Source of the DNA: Rhabdophis nuchalis
Lineage: Eukaryota > Chordata > Lepidosauria > Squamata > Natricidae
NCBI GenBank assembly: GCA_039707465.1
Contig: CM077648.1
Location: 75,389,119 to 75,453,118 of the forward strand
DNA length: 64,000 nt
Reading direction: 5' to 3'
The notes beneath the pieces are model-generated. The model searched no databases. It saw only the letters and a program-made list of their open reading frames with translations, and was not told the origin of the DNA. Positions 33,525-44,577 of the stretch are shown here, piece by piece (position 1 is the first letter of the stretch; every line of letters begins with the position of its first letter). A program made the position numbers and the translations under genes.

Positions 33525-33532
33525 GCTTAGAG

Positions 33533-34630
33533 TGTCTGTGGCCTCTTGAGAGTATTCTGGAAATGCTTTAGTTACTTCCAGTGGGTTAAGTGCTTAAAGT
33601 AAAGATTGACCAAATCTTTTGAAAGTATTTGAACCAAAGACAGTCTTCATTAGAGTTCTTTTATTCTTCAGTGTTTGAGCACTTACCCTTGATTTAGGAA
33701 AGTAACACTTTCATGTAAGGCTGCTAGTGATTGCCTTTTTGTTAACTTAATAACATCTCTTCTTGAGCAGAAACTATTATGACTTCTGGATGTCAGATTC
33801 TGATGGGGAATAATGACTACAGCTCTAAAATCTGGCATGTATGGATTATTACTTTAGGTCAGGTAAAACTTTAAGCATTTTTGAGATAATTTTCTCTAAA
33901 CTGTGGTTTGGATGAAGTGATGGGAGATTTTATGTGAGAGTTTTTAGGAAAAGTGAAATGTATAGGTTGAGAAGGGCACATCCTTTCTGTGTTCACAGTT
34001 CAATTGTGGACTCCATGCTTGTGTGTACAGACCCAAATGTAAAAAGAGTCTCCAGGCTAATATCTCACTCAGTGTTTTGTTTTGTTTTAAGAGGAAATGT
34101 CACTGTGTATCTATAGTCTCTTACGCAAAACAATACCTGTGCATTGTCAGCCAGGCTGATAAACTCTCCTGTTTTTGTACAGAATATTTTCATGCTGTCC
34201 TATAAGATGGGGAAAGATTGAGTCCTTCCTTCCACATCTGCACTGGTTGCAAATAGTAAGAATGGCAGCTACTGCTGCTTTATTTCATGCTAGGCAATAG
34301 TCAGCCTGATAGCCCACCAGTGATATCATTATACTGCATTGAAGAGGATGTATTTTTCTAAGTTATTCTTGGCATTGTGAGGTTATCTATCCTTCAACAA
34401 GATCAAGGATGAAAATGAAATTCTACTTCATATACGTTTAGTGTTAACTGAAATGTCTATATTGTCTCTTCAGTTTCCATAACAATTTTTCCCTTCTAAC
34501 CCATTAAAAAGGTGGTATTAATTTTTGGTATTTTAACAGGCCATATGTGAGCCTAGTGTTTCTGATTATGTACCTTTGCTGTAGAAATTTACAGCAAAGT
34601 CTCTGGGGATTAACCGAATATGGTTAGTCC
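33533..34630. other. Intron DNA, no gene seen
   Basis: No coding region or clear repeat was recognised. Confidence 0.4.
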
Positions 34631-34839
34631 TGCTGTTATCTCCTGGTGGTTCCCACCTTTTTAGCAGAGTGGCTGAGAGGGCTAATTTCAAACGGGTTTT
34701 TTTTCCTTTTGCCAAAACCTGATTTCTCTGTTGCTCAGCAGGTGACCTGCTGGGTGTCTGAAGGTGTTGGGCACGCCATGGAAGGCACGTGTGTCACACA
34801 CACACCGTGTTTGCTGGAGCACGAGGCACATGTGTAAGG

Positions 34840-35640
34840 GGGGTTGGATCAGCTGGGAGGCTGGCAAAGGAGCCTCTGTTTCCCCGCTGCCATGGCTCTC
34901 AGAGGAAGGAGGCAGGGATGCTGCCTGGCGCTCACCCCCTCCAGAAGCAACCTCACAAGTTTCCAAGCTCATCAAAGAGGTCCATGCAGTGCTCTGGCGG
35001 CTGCAAAGCACAGCACGAGGGGGAAGAAGCCCAGCAGGGAGCCTAAACAAAGGAGGAGGTGGAGAGCCGAGTGGAGGAAGGGGGAAACCCTAGCGAGGGC
35101 TGCCTGCCACCAACTATAAGCCAGGTTGATCAGGGTGGTGTGCTGCTGCAAGAAGGTGTGCTGCTGAAGCTGCATTTCCCTGCTGGATTCGGGGGCTTCT
35201 TCTGCCCCTCATACCATGCTTTGCAGCAATCGGAGTCCCGCATGGACCTCGTTGAGGTGCTGGGCAACCTGGTTCTGGGAATCCCCCCCCCCAAAGGACT
35301 GCTCATCACTCCGTGTCTTGCAGCTTTTTTGGGGTTTTCTTAAAAAAAAGCCTCTCCAGATGAGCTTGAAAACTTCCGAGGTTGCTTCTGGAGGGAGCAG
35401 GCAAACGGGCAGCAATCCCCACCTCTCCAGGCACCTGCATCTTGCAGAAACTTGCATAGTAGAGTCAGTTAAGAACTTCTCACTCTTGTGAGAAGATTTT
35501 CTTTACTGTGCAAAGGCTTGCTCCAAGGCTGCAGGCTCTGAGCCCAGGGAAAGAGGGAAATGTTGCCCCTCTGCCCCCTCTCAAAGGAATCTCATAGGTT
35601 TTCAAGCTTGTCTGGAGAGGCTTTTTTAAAAAAGAAACCC
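34840..35640. repeat. Block of modular inverted repeats
   Basis: The segment 34977-35041 (GGTCCATGCAG to CCCAGCAGGGA) recurs as reverse complement at about 35176-35250. The neighbouring 34935-34975 (CCAGAAGCAACCTC) recurs as reverse complement at about 35358-35400. The GC-rich modular layout resembles the inside of the larger hAT elements of this window, but I could not find its ends. The open frames on both strands here are not supported as genes. Confidence 0.55.
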
Positions 35641-35725
35641 CCCCAAAAGCCACAAGTTCCGGTGTTGAGTCCTCAACTTACGATCAACCGCAAAGTCTGG
35701 TAAACTCTGCATGACCTCTTCCATT

Positions 35726-35933
35726 TGTTATAATAGTAACAGCCAGTCGCGTCTGATTGGAATTGGGTTATTGGCCTTGCTAATTGGTTCCCCGCTTGAC
35801 AGCTCTTGTATAAATAGCTGTCAGGCGGGGAAGCCCCTGTCTACCGCACTTCTGTTACTTTGTAAATAGTTGACTACCTGAACTCTTCTCGAACCGAACC
35901 TGTGTCGGACTCACTGTCTATGAAGATCTAACA
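35726..35933. repeat. Solo LTR-like sequence
   Basis: It begins TGTTATAATAG and ends GATCTAACA, so the termini are a perfect TGTTA/TAACA inverted repeat. It has an inverted CCAAT box (CTAATTGGTT) and a TATA box (TTGTATAAATAG) between GACAGCT and AGCTGTC, the same design as in the Gypsy LTRs at 19.8 and 25.1 kb. No internal genes follow. A short target duplication was not found, but 14-bp direct repeats lie at 35650-35663 and 35941-35954. Confidence 0.6.
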
Positions 35934-37722
35934 TCCGGAGCCACTAGTTCCGGTAAGATGCACATCTCGTGGCCCAGCTCGCCCCATCCCCTGCCTCACC
36001 TGCCATCCCCCAAACTGCTTCCCACTTTGAGCATCTCTCAGCCATTGTATGAAGGGAAAAATGCTTGCACAGAAAAGAAAAACTTCCCAAGAATGCAAGA
36101 AGCTTCGCACTCATGATAATTTTTTCTTTACTGTGCAAGATTTTCCCCCTGCACACAGTGGCTGAGAGGTGCTCACAGTTGGGCACAATTTGGGCTCAAC
36201 CCCCACCCCAAGGCCCTCCTGCCTGCTTGCCCAGCATTCGCTCAGCGCCCCCCCCCAACATTCCCCCACCTGGGAGCGGTCACTCACTGGTTCTTTCTTC
36301 TTCTGGTTCCAAACTAAGCCCCTGTTGTTTGGTTGTTTGAAGTGTGGGTTGATCCTAATGCTCCATCACTGGAGTCTTTTAAAAGGGAAAACTTTTTGGT
36401 GGCCGACTGGCAAAGAAAGCTCTCAGCCATGACCGGCGCCATTGCTGCTCCCACTAGCTGGGCGGGCAAAGGAAGTGGGTGGGTGGGGAAAGCATGGTGC
36501 GGATGGGTGGGGTGAGAGAGAGAACGAGTGGCGACCAGGTAGGTGGAACTAGTGGGGACAGGCCAGGGGACCGTACCAGTACGGGTGTGTGGTCAGGCTG
36601 CCATTGCCAATGGTACGGAAAGGTATGCCCGATTTCTGCTACCAGTATGTCCGTACAGGTTCATACCTGGAGCAACCTACCTCTGCTTTTGCTACTTTCA
36701 AACCTAATGGAGAATTAGCCCTTGTTAGTCAGGTTGATTTGAAATGCTCTCTGCCACTAATACTTTCTGTATACAGGTATATCTAAAGTTTCATTCAAGA
36801 TATGTAATCTAGTGGGTTGTTATTTTTTAGTAGAAGTAGCATAACTCACAACGTTAACGTTACTTCTTACAGATATACAATTTCAAGGAAATTTACAGGT
36901 CCTGTTTTTCCAGTAGATGCATTTGTGTATATTATCCAACTTTATCCATCCAAAAAAGGATAGGCATGGGACATTTATAGAATTGTTAGAGAAGAATTAA
37001 AACGATCTAATGGATGCAAATGACATAAGAAATAAATCATTAATCTTCTACTTCTATTTACTCAATTCACTATTCACTAGCCATTTACGTTAGTATATTT
37101 GTTTTTTTAAATAATGTATGTATTTAACATATCCTTTATTTTTCCTTTCTAGGAAAAAAATGCTTTATTACAGCCTTTGTGATTTACAGACTATGAGTTA
37201 TGTGCCTGCACAGAGCTCCATTAACTTTCTAAACCTATAGAATCACTTGGCAGGGGCCGTGGCCTAACATAGGAACTTAGATCCCCTCTATTATAGTATC
37301 ATGGCTCCTGGGTGAATTATGCAAAGATTTTCTTTCTTTTCTCACAAGTTTTTCTACTCATAAGTTCTCAAACATTGAATTAAGATGTTGCTTCTGCCTG
37401 CTACTCTGCAACTCAGACAAAAAGAAAAGTCTGGCGTACATAATTATAAGCAAACAAACAATTCAAAAGAGTAATGATTCTACTTGAGCATAAACTTTCC
37501 TACCATTGCCATGATTTTATATGTTTCAGATATTTGTATACTACATTCTACTGTTAACAGGATCCCACTTTTCTGGGTGAACACATAAGTCAACTGCACA
37601 TCATGTTTTTTCCTACCATAAATGAATCCCTCCACCTCAGGTTAATTTCAGATTATCTCACTAGACATATTCCTTTCGTACCTCAATTGCTTATGTGTGT
37701 CTTAACTGCTAACACATTATTT
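35934..37722. other. Intron DNA with GC-rich remnants
   Basis: No gene was recognised. The part 36470-36690 contains TACCAGTACGGG and ends in CAACCTACCTCTG, which resembles an end of the GTGGGTT hAT family, but the other end was not found. Confidence 0.4.
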
Positions 37723-37730
37723 GTATAGAT

Positions 37731-37865
37731 CAGGGGTCTCCAACCTTTGCAACTTTAAGTCTGAAGGACTTCAGTTTCCAGAATTCTCCAGCCAGCAAAG
37801 CTGGCTGGAGAAGTCTGGGAGCTGAAGTCCTTCAGACTTAAAGTTGCAAAGGTTGGAGACCCCTG
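37731..37865. mobile_element. hAT hairpin MITE (CAGGGG family), copy 4
   Basis: CAGGGGTCTCCAACC to GGTTGGAGACCCCTG, 135 bp, with perfect 8-mers GTATAGAT on both sides. Confidence 0.92.
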
Positions 37866-38107
37866 GTATAGATTAAAAAATCATTTTCAAATCCTCTCCT
37901 GTCTTGCTGCTGACTGGTGCTATGGTGAGGTTTACCAACAATTTGACATATTGCACTCTTATCACACAGTATATTGGCAGTTGTGGTTTGTTCTGATGCT
38001 CCGCGTTGCCTGTCAACTTAATATCTGACGTATCTTGAAATTTTAGGGTTCTTCTTTCAGAATACGTATTCCTTTCTCACTTTTCTCTATAGTGCACAGC
38101 CTAACTG

Positions 38108-38212
38108 TATTTAACTTTTATATATCTGTGTTTTATTTTGGCTGTACAGCGCCCTGAGTCCTTCGGGAGTAGGGTGGTATAAAACATTAAATAAATAAAT
38201 AAATAACTGTGC
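38108..38212 (+). mobile_element. L2-like LINE, extreme 3' end
   Basis: Only the last 100 bp are present: GCGCCCTGAGTCCTTCGGG, then GGTATAAAACATT and (AAAT)n. Confidence 0.75.
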
Positions 38213-38464
38213 TCCGGCAGGAAACAAACTAAATCAGTAACTCTTCTTATGTTTGCACTTGCTTTATTGTAAATCTGGCTTTGCTTTTTTTCTGAGTTGC
38301 AAGATATGAGACAGTAGCAGCATCACAAGTCTAAGTATCAAGGCTCCAATAGGCAAACGGAGTATGACTGTGAAATTCTAAATCAGAGTTAGTAAATTCA
38401 GTCCAAAGGTTAAGAAATCATACAAGATACGCATTGTATAGTTTCAGTGTTGATGGTTATATCT

Positions 38465-40800
38465 ATATTTATTTATTTATTGGTTTTATATACCGCCCTC
38501 TCTCCCGAGTATGGGACTCAGGGCGGTGCACAGGAATTATAAAATATAAAAAACAACAATCCCAAAAATTAAAACTAGTATTAAATAAGTAAGCCTGTGC
38601 TAAAATCATGATTGAAAAACCCAGTTAAAATAATATCATAGCTACATCAGCTATACCAGGCTGGCCGCACGAAAGAAATATGTTTTTAATGCCCGACGGA
38701 AGAGGCGAAGGTCTGTGATAGTACGGAGGTCGGGAGGCAGGTCATTCCAGAGGGCGGGGCCTGCCACAGAGAAGGCTCTCCCTCTGGGGATCGCCAGCCG
38801 GCATTGGGAGCGGACTGGTCGGGTGGAGGTATGTGGTAGAAGGCAGTCCTGTAAGTAACCAGGTCCCATGCCATGGAACGCTTTGAAGATGGTCACTAAG
38901 ACCTTGAAACGCACCCGGAAGGCCACAGGCAGCCAGTGCAGCTCACGCAGGAGGGGTGTTACATGGGAGTGTCTTGAAACTCCCAGAATCCCCCGCGCAG
39001 CCGCATTCTGGACTAACTGGAGCCTCCGGGTGCACCTCAAGGGAAGCCCCATGTAGAGAGTGTTACAGTAGTCCAGGCAGGACATGACCAGAGCTTGAGT
39101 GACCGTGCGTAGGGCGCCACGATCCAGAAAGGGGCGCAACTGGCATATCAGGTAAACCTGATAGAAGGCCCCCCTGGCTATGGCTGTCAGATGGTGTTCC
39201 AAGGACAGCCGAGAGTCCAGGAAGACTCCCAAGTTGCTAGCCCTTTCTGCGGGGGCTAATGACTCGCCCCCGATAGCCAGAGATGGAGTCAACTGGCTAT
39301 GTCGTGGCGCCGGAAACCACAGCCACTCAGTCTTGGATGGGTTGAGTCGGAGCCCGTTCCTCCCCATCCAGACTCGCACGGCCTCCAAACACTGGGACAT
39401 CACTTCGGCGGCATCGTTGGGGTGGTTAGGGGTAGAGATGTACAGCTGAGTGTCGTCAGCGTACAGATGAAACTCTACCCCCAAACCACGGATGATCTCA
39501 CCCAGCGGCTTCATGTAGATGTTGAACAGGAGGGGCGAGAGGACCGACCCCTGAGGCACCCCACATGTAAGGGGCCTTGGCGTCGACCTCTGCCCTCCTG
39601 CCAACACTGATTGGGAGCAGTCGGAGAGGAAGGAGGAAAACCACCGTAAAACGGTGCCTCCCAATCCCAACCCCCCCAGCCGGTGCAATAGGATACCATG
39701 GTTGATGGTATCGAAAGCCGCTGAGAGGTCTAACAGGACCAGGATAGAGGAACAACCCCTATCCCGGGCGCTCCAGAGATCATCTACCAACGCGACCAAT
39801 GCCGTCTCCATGCTGTACCCAGGTCGGAAGCCGGACTGGCACGAGTCTAGATAGGCAGTTTCCTCCAGGTGCCGGGGGAACTGTTGTGCCACCACACTCT
39901 CAACAACCTTCGCCAGAAAGGGAAGGTTGGAGACCGGACGATAATTCGATAACAAAGCTGGATCCAGGGAGGGCTTCTTGAGGAGGGGCCTCACCACCGC
40001 CTCTTTCAAGACGGTTGGCAAGAGCCCCTCACCCAAAGACGTGTTAACGATTCCCTGGAGCCAGCCTCGTGTCACCTCCTGGGAGGCCAGTACAAACCAG
40101 GAGGGACACGGGTCCAATAAACATGTGGTGGCATTCAGCTGCCCCAGTATCCTGTCCATTCCGTCGGGAGTCACAGGGTCAAACTCATCCCAAATAACGG
40201 TCTCAAGACCTGTCTCTGTCATCCCGTCTGGAGTAACCCAATTGGAGGTTAACTCGCCCCGGATCTGCGTGATTTTATCCTGCAAATAACATCCAAATTC
40301 CTCTGCACAGCCCTGCAAAGGAGCTTCCCGCGGCCTCTGGTGAAGGAGGGAGCGGGTCACTCTAAACAGGGTGGCAGGGCGGTTATCTGCGGATGCGATG
40401 AGGGCGGCGAGATAATCCTGCTTCGCCGTTTTCATCGCCACAAGGTAGGTCCGCAAATGCGACCTTGCCCGTGTTCGGTCAGATTCGGCTTGAGTGGACC
40501 TCCAAATGCTCTCTAGGCGTCTCTTCCAGCGTTTCATTCCCCTCAGCTCCTCGGAAAATCAAGGAGCCAAGGTAGAATGACGCCGAGTGAGAGGCCGCAA
40601 AGGCGCGACTCAGTCCAGGGGCCCCGCGGCTGCTCTATTCCAGGCGGTCGCTAGGTCCTCAGTCGAGTCGTGGGCCAGGGATTCAGGAATTGGCCCAAGC
40701 CCCGTCTGGAACCTCTCTGGATCCATCAGGCACCTGGGGCGGAACCATCTTGGTACTTCTGGTTCCGCCTCCCCGCGGTGTTGTTTAGCTGATTTGGAGT
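38465..40800 (-). mobile_element. Long L2-like LINE with 628-codon open frame
   Basis: This is the most intact LINE of the window. On the minus strand an uninterrupted frame runs from 40537 to 38651. It covers the linker before the RT, SGFRPGYSMETA, SAAFDTINHGI (motif A), [13 protein letters not shown] (motif B), HLYADDTQLY (motif C, at about 39452-39466) and the C-terminus with [11 protein letters not shown]. Upstream similarity continues to about 40800 across one stop (TGA in place of the Trp of APWF), and the endonuclease domain is absent, so the copy is 5' truncated. A short deletion is visible near the C-terminus, after STRPVRS. The 3' UTR has the CGCCCTGAGTCC block and ends in (AAAT)n at 38465. 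L2-like LINEs copy their RNA at the target site; this copy lacks its own nicking domain. Confidence 0.93.
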
Positions 40801-40922
40801 TCATTCTAAAAAGTTTTTGGCTGATTTCTTTTCATATAGATACATATTCCTCACTTTTCTCCTCCACTTGGTTTCCATGAGAACTTCACCACCATTTAAC
40901 CTTTACTACAGACACTGTAGGG

Positions 40923-41043
40923 CAGGGGTCTCCAACCTTTGCAACTTTAAGTCTGAAGGACTTCAGCTCCCAGCTTTGCTGGCTGGAGAAGTCTGGGAGC
41001 TGAAGTCCTTCAGACTTAAAGTTGCAAAGGTTGGAGACCCCTG
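40923..41043. mobile_element. hAT hairpin MITE (CAGGGG family), copy 5
   Basis: CAGGGGTCTCCAACC to GGTTGGAGACCCCTG, 121 bp, nearly perfect palindrome, with perfect 8-mers CTGTAGGG. Confidence 0.93.
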
Positions 41044-41051
41044 CTGTAGGG

Positions 41052-42627
41052 GATGAAGTGGTAAAACCTGGAGGCAGAGTTAAAAGAGGGATCAGCCTAG
41101 AATTCCTAGGCAGATAGAAGTGGATTAAGTCCAACCCTCCCCTTGAATTCTGCTGACCCTTTTCTAACTCCATGTAGATGATAAACCTTGGCTGAAAAGA
41201 TTCCTGTACATAAGCTATTCAGTAATGTCAGTTTAATTGGACCTTCATGTATGGACTTCTTTTCTTTGTCTTCAACTTCTTTTGCTGCACACCACCATGG
41301 AATCTGTTAAAGGCAGTAGTTGATAGTATAGGCAGCAATAATTTCTTTTGTTTCTGTTTTATGTATAGCTAGATTTGAGACAATTCAATTTCATGGGATT
41401 TAAGCATGCTTAGTTTTCTTTGTCAGATTTTAGCCCAATTTACTTTATTACAAATTCTTTTCCATGCTTTTCTGTACATTTTTCAAAATATGATTATGTT
41501 ATATGCTATATATCTGTTGTAATATTTTGAATATTTTATAAATACATAGACTTATTTATAATTTTTGAATTATTTATAAATATAAAAATATTCCGTGAAA
41601 GTTTGCGTAAAAATAAACAAAGAAGTCAATTGTATTTGACACTGGTGATAATGGAGAGTATAAAGCTGGTAGGGAATGGAAAACAATGTAGAAATATGAA
41701 AATATTGTGAAAAACCTAGATTTCCTATTTCTATAGATATTTTAATCTATTAAGATAATATTGATGAACTAATAAATATTATATTTGTATGAACTGCTAT
41801 TCTTAAGACTAGCATTTTAAATTCTTTTGAGTTGTGTAATGTTGCTTTAATTGAATTCTATTTGTATCAGTTTATATGTTTTATAATTTATTCATCCTAT
41901 ACTATCAAGATGATATTTCAAAATAGCAAATAACACATATACACACATACTTGTTCCATTTTTACATTGTTAGAATTTTGATCTGGAATTTCCAAATTCA
42001 AAGCATGTTCTCTCTTGGTATCACTTTGCCCTGAAAACCTGTTAAAGACTAGATGAACCTTTGAGATAATAAAGTAATATAACAAGTTTTACAAATATTT
42101 CTTAGAATTATTTCGAGTGAATAACCAATTGAAAGTTGGTTACATATATGTCTAATGCATCTGATCCAAAGTTTTGATCATACTTTAATCATAGCTTAAA
42201 TTAATAATTATTTGAGATTATAAACCAAAGCATTTTTATAAATTGCATGTAATACATCTTTCCAAATTACTTATGCACTATAAAGGTTATATTAAATCTG
42301 AGTGGAAGAGAACTTCAGTTTCATAATTTTAAAATAAACATATATTAAATGTGGAATGCCACCCACCTCTCAGCGACTTAGATGGTTATAATATAACAAT
42401 ACAATATATAAGGGTACGTAGGAATTGTTTTCATTCAGTAATAAATAAAAATGATCTGAAAACTTACTTTCACTTTTAATGCAACTGAATAAAAATCCAG
42501 AGGAAATTATATATTTTAATTTTGGGTATCAGTCAACTTTTAAAACCTCAGTCTTTACAACATAGTTTTTAAAGTGATATAATAAGTATTAAAGAGTGGA
42601 GTGGGAATTAAGCATAGTACATATTTA
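41052..42627. other. Very AT-rich intron DNA, no gene seen
   Basis: No coding region or repeat was recognised. Confidence 0.45.
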
Positions 42628-42948
42628 TATTTATATTTATTCAATTTATACCCCGCCCTTCTCCAAACGGACCCAGGGCGGCGCACAGGAAAATTAAAAC
42701 ACATACAAAACATCATATAAAATTTAAAAAACTAATTCAATAGAACCTGTGCTAAAACCAGATTAAAATCCCCAAATTTAAAAACTATCTAAAAGTCAGT
42801 ATAGGAGGCTACGCTAGGCCGGCTAGATGGAATAAATGTGTCTTAAGACACTTGCGGAAGAGGCGGAGGTCAGAGATGGTGCGAAGTTCAGGGGGTAAGT
42901 CGTTCCAAAGGGCTGGACCTGCCACAGAGAAGGCTCTCCCCCTGGGTG
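42628..42948 (-). mobile_element. L2-like LINE, 3' end
   Basis: On the minus strand the RT C-terminus (from [14 protein letters not shown]) is followed by the 3' UTR with CGCCCTGGGTCC and GGGCGGGGTATAAATTG. It is cut off abruptly at 42948, next to an AT-rich stretch. Confidence 0.85.
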
Positions 42949-43621
42949 TATAATTGTTATACAAACAATTATACATGTTTGTATAATTCTATAAATCTAT
43001 TAATAATCTTATTTGCATTCAGAATCTCAGTGTTACAGCATAGACATTTGGCAGTCAAATAAGAAAAATAGTTGGATGAAATATTTGCTAGGCTTAACCC
43101 ATCTTTTTGCTTAAACCTCCCAAAGCCTAAAAAATGGAGGGAAGTATCCATTCCACCACCTCTCGTGATAGCATAATCACACACATTATATTCATGGTGG
43201 AAAAAGGAATGAAATTAAAAGTAGTATGAACCATGAGCCAAAAACTGTGTCTGACTACTGCAATCATAATGTACTATTTCAAATTTTCAGTGTTGGTTCC
43301 CTAAGGGTGCAACACAGGTATAAGAAGAAAATAGGACCATTCCATTATCTCAATAGAGGCTAGCTTTCTGCCATTAACAGATAACAAGCAGCAGTCGTTT
43401 CTTTAGACTACAGTAGAGGAAGCAATAAGTTATGAGGCTATTCCATTGCTGAATGACCTGGTATCTTTGGTTTTCTTCTCTTTGAACTATTTCAGCCCCA
43501 GCAGAGTTCATTAGAAGAACCATAACAACTACGTGACTTTTCCTCTCTTCATATTTCTTCCTCTCTTTGTTTGGATTCTGTCTTTCAGGTTATGGAAGTC
43601 TGAGATCAGAGAATGTATTTC
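42949..43621. other. Intron DNA, no gene seen
   Basis: No coding region or repeat was recognised. Confidence 0.4.
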
Positions 43622-43629
43622 TTTTAAAA

Positions 43630-43815
43630 CAGGGGTCTCAAACTCAATTGACCTGGGGGCCGCTGGAGGCAGAGTCTGGGTGAGGCTGGGCCGCAAAAGG
43701 CATTCACTCCCCTTGCGGGCCGCACTAATATTATACTTTCATATCATGGTGGGGGCCACAAGATACCGTCCTGCGGGCCGCAATTGGCCCGCGGGCCGCG
43801 AGTTTGAGACCCCTG
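43630..43815. mobile_element. hAT MITE (GGCCGC-rich family)
   Basis: The 16-bp terminal inverted repeats are perfect (CAGGGGTCTCAAACTC). The flanks are perfect 8-mers TTTTAAAA. The interior is rich in GGGCCGC blocks, as in a hAT family common in vertebrates. Confidence 0.92.
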
Positions 43816-44115
43816 TTTTAAAATTAATTAAGTACTGCATTTTTAAAAACCAATCCATCTTTTCAATTGAAATGTGGTTTACAAATGCCTCAGATAAAGA
43901 AATAATATTCACTTAATTGTTTTGAATAAAAACCTGAACTGAAAAAAAAATATTGACATGGTCTTTGAATGCCCAAGAACTTGGGTGAGGGGCATGTGGT
44001 AATTTTTACTTGTGTCTTATAAAACCAGTTTGATACTCATTCATGGTACCTGTAGCAGAAAAGTCTAGCTTGAGATATGTAAGAATTCTATATAGTTTAA
44101 ACTGATGCTCTAGTT

Positions 44116-44224
44116 CAGGGGTGGGCAAACTTTGCAACTTTAAGTCTGAAGGACTTCAGCTCCTAGAATTCTCCAGCCAGCTGAAGTCCTTCAGACTTAA
44201 AGTTGCAAAGTTTGCCCACCCCTG
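44116..44224. mobile_element. hAT hairpin MITE (CAGGGGTGGGC variant)
   Basis: CAGGGGTGGGCAAAC to GTTTGCCCACCCCTG, 109 bp, flanked by perfect 8-mers CTCTAGTT. The inner arms are those of the CAGGGG family. Confidence 0.92.
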
Positions 44225-44232
44225 CTCTAGTT

Positions 44233-44369
44233 CAATGGTGTCAAATGGGTAGCCCACGGGCTGGATGCATCACATGTAGGCTACGCCCACCCAGGCTCCC
44301 CAAAGGCAAAAAAAAAAGTCGCGATTTATCAGTTGATATCACGTGATGTAATCGAGTTTGACATCCATT
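44233..44369. mobile_element. hAT MITE (CAATGG family), adjacent insertion
   Basis: CAATGGTGTCAAA and TTTGACATCCATT form the ends of a 137-bp element. It is flanked on both sides by CTCTAGTT. Its left flank is the right flank of the element at 44116-44224, so the two elements used the same target sequence. Confidence 0.85.
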
Positions 44370-44492
44370 CTCTAGTTTTTCGGTAGGGCATAGTTTTATT
44401 TTGGCTTTTTGGTTAAAATGATTGTAGGAAAGAAACTACGTCAGCACATCTGAAGCAGTTTCACTGCCTACATATCTGGAAGCCAAAACGTA

Positions 44493-44577
<85 letters not shown>
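44493..44577. repeat. (AAT)n microsatellite
   Basis: About 28 perfect units. It adjoins the 3' end of a minus-strand retroelement (TTTATTGTCATTGTAATA on the + strand), so it is probably an expanded tail. Confidence 0.97.

Noticed and set aside
34688..35491. Several 80-120-codon frames on both strands
   Set aside because: They overlap in several frames in a GC-rich repeat block with inverted modules. There are no conserved motifs and no splice-site support.
38651..40537. 628-codon frame as a host gene
   Set aside because: The motifs are those of an L2-like reverse transcriptase, and the same protein occurs in broken form at 22.5, 46.8 and 56.5 kb, with an (AAAT)n tail.
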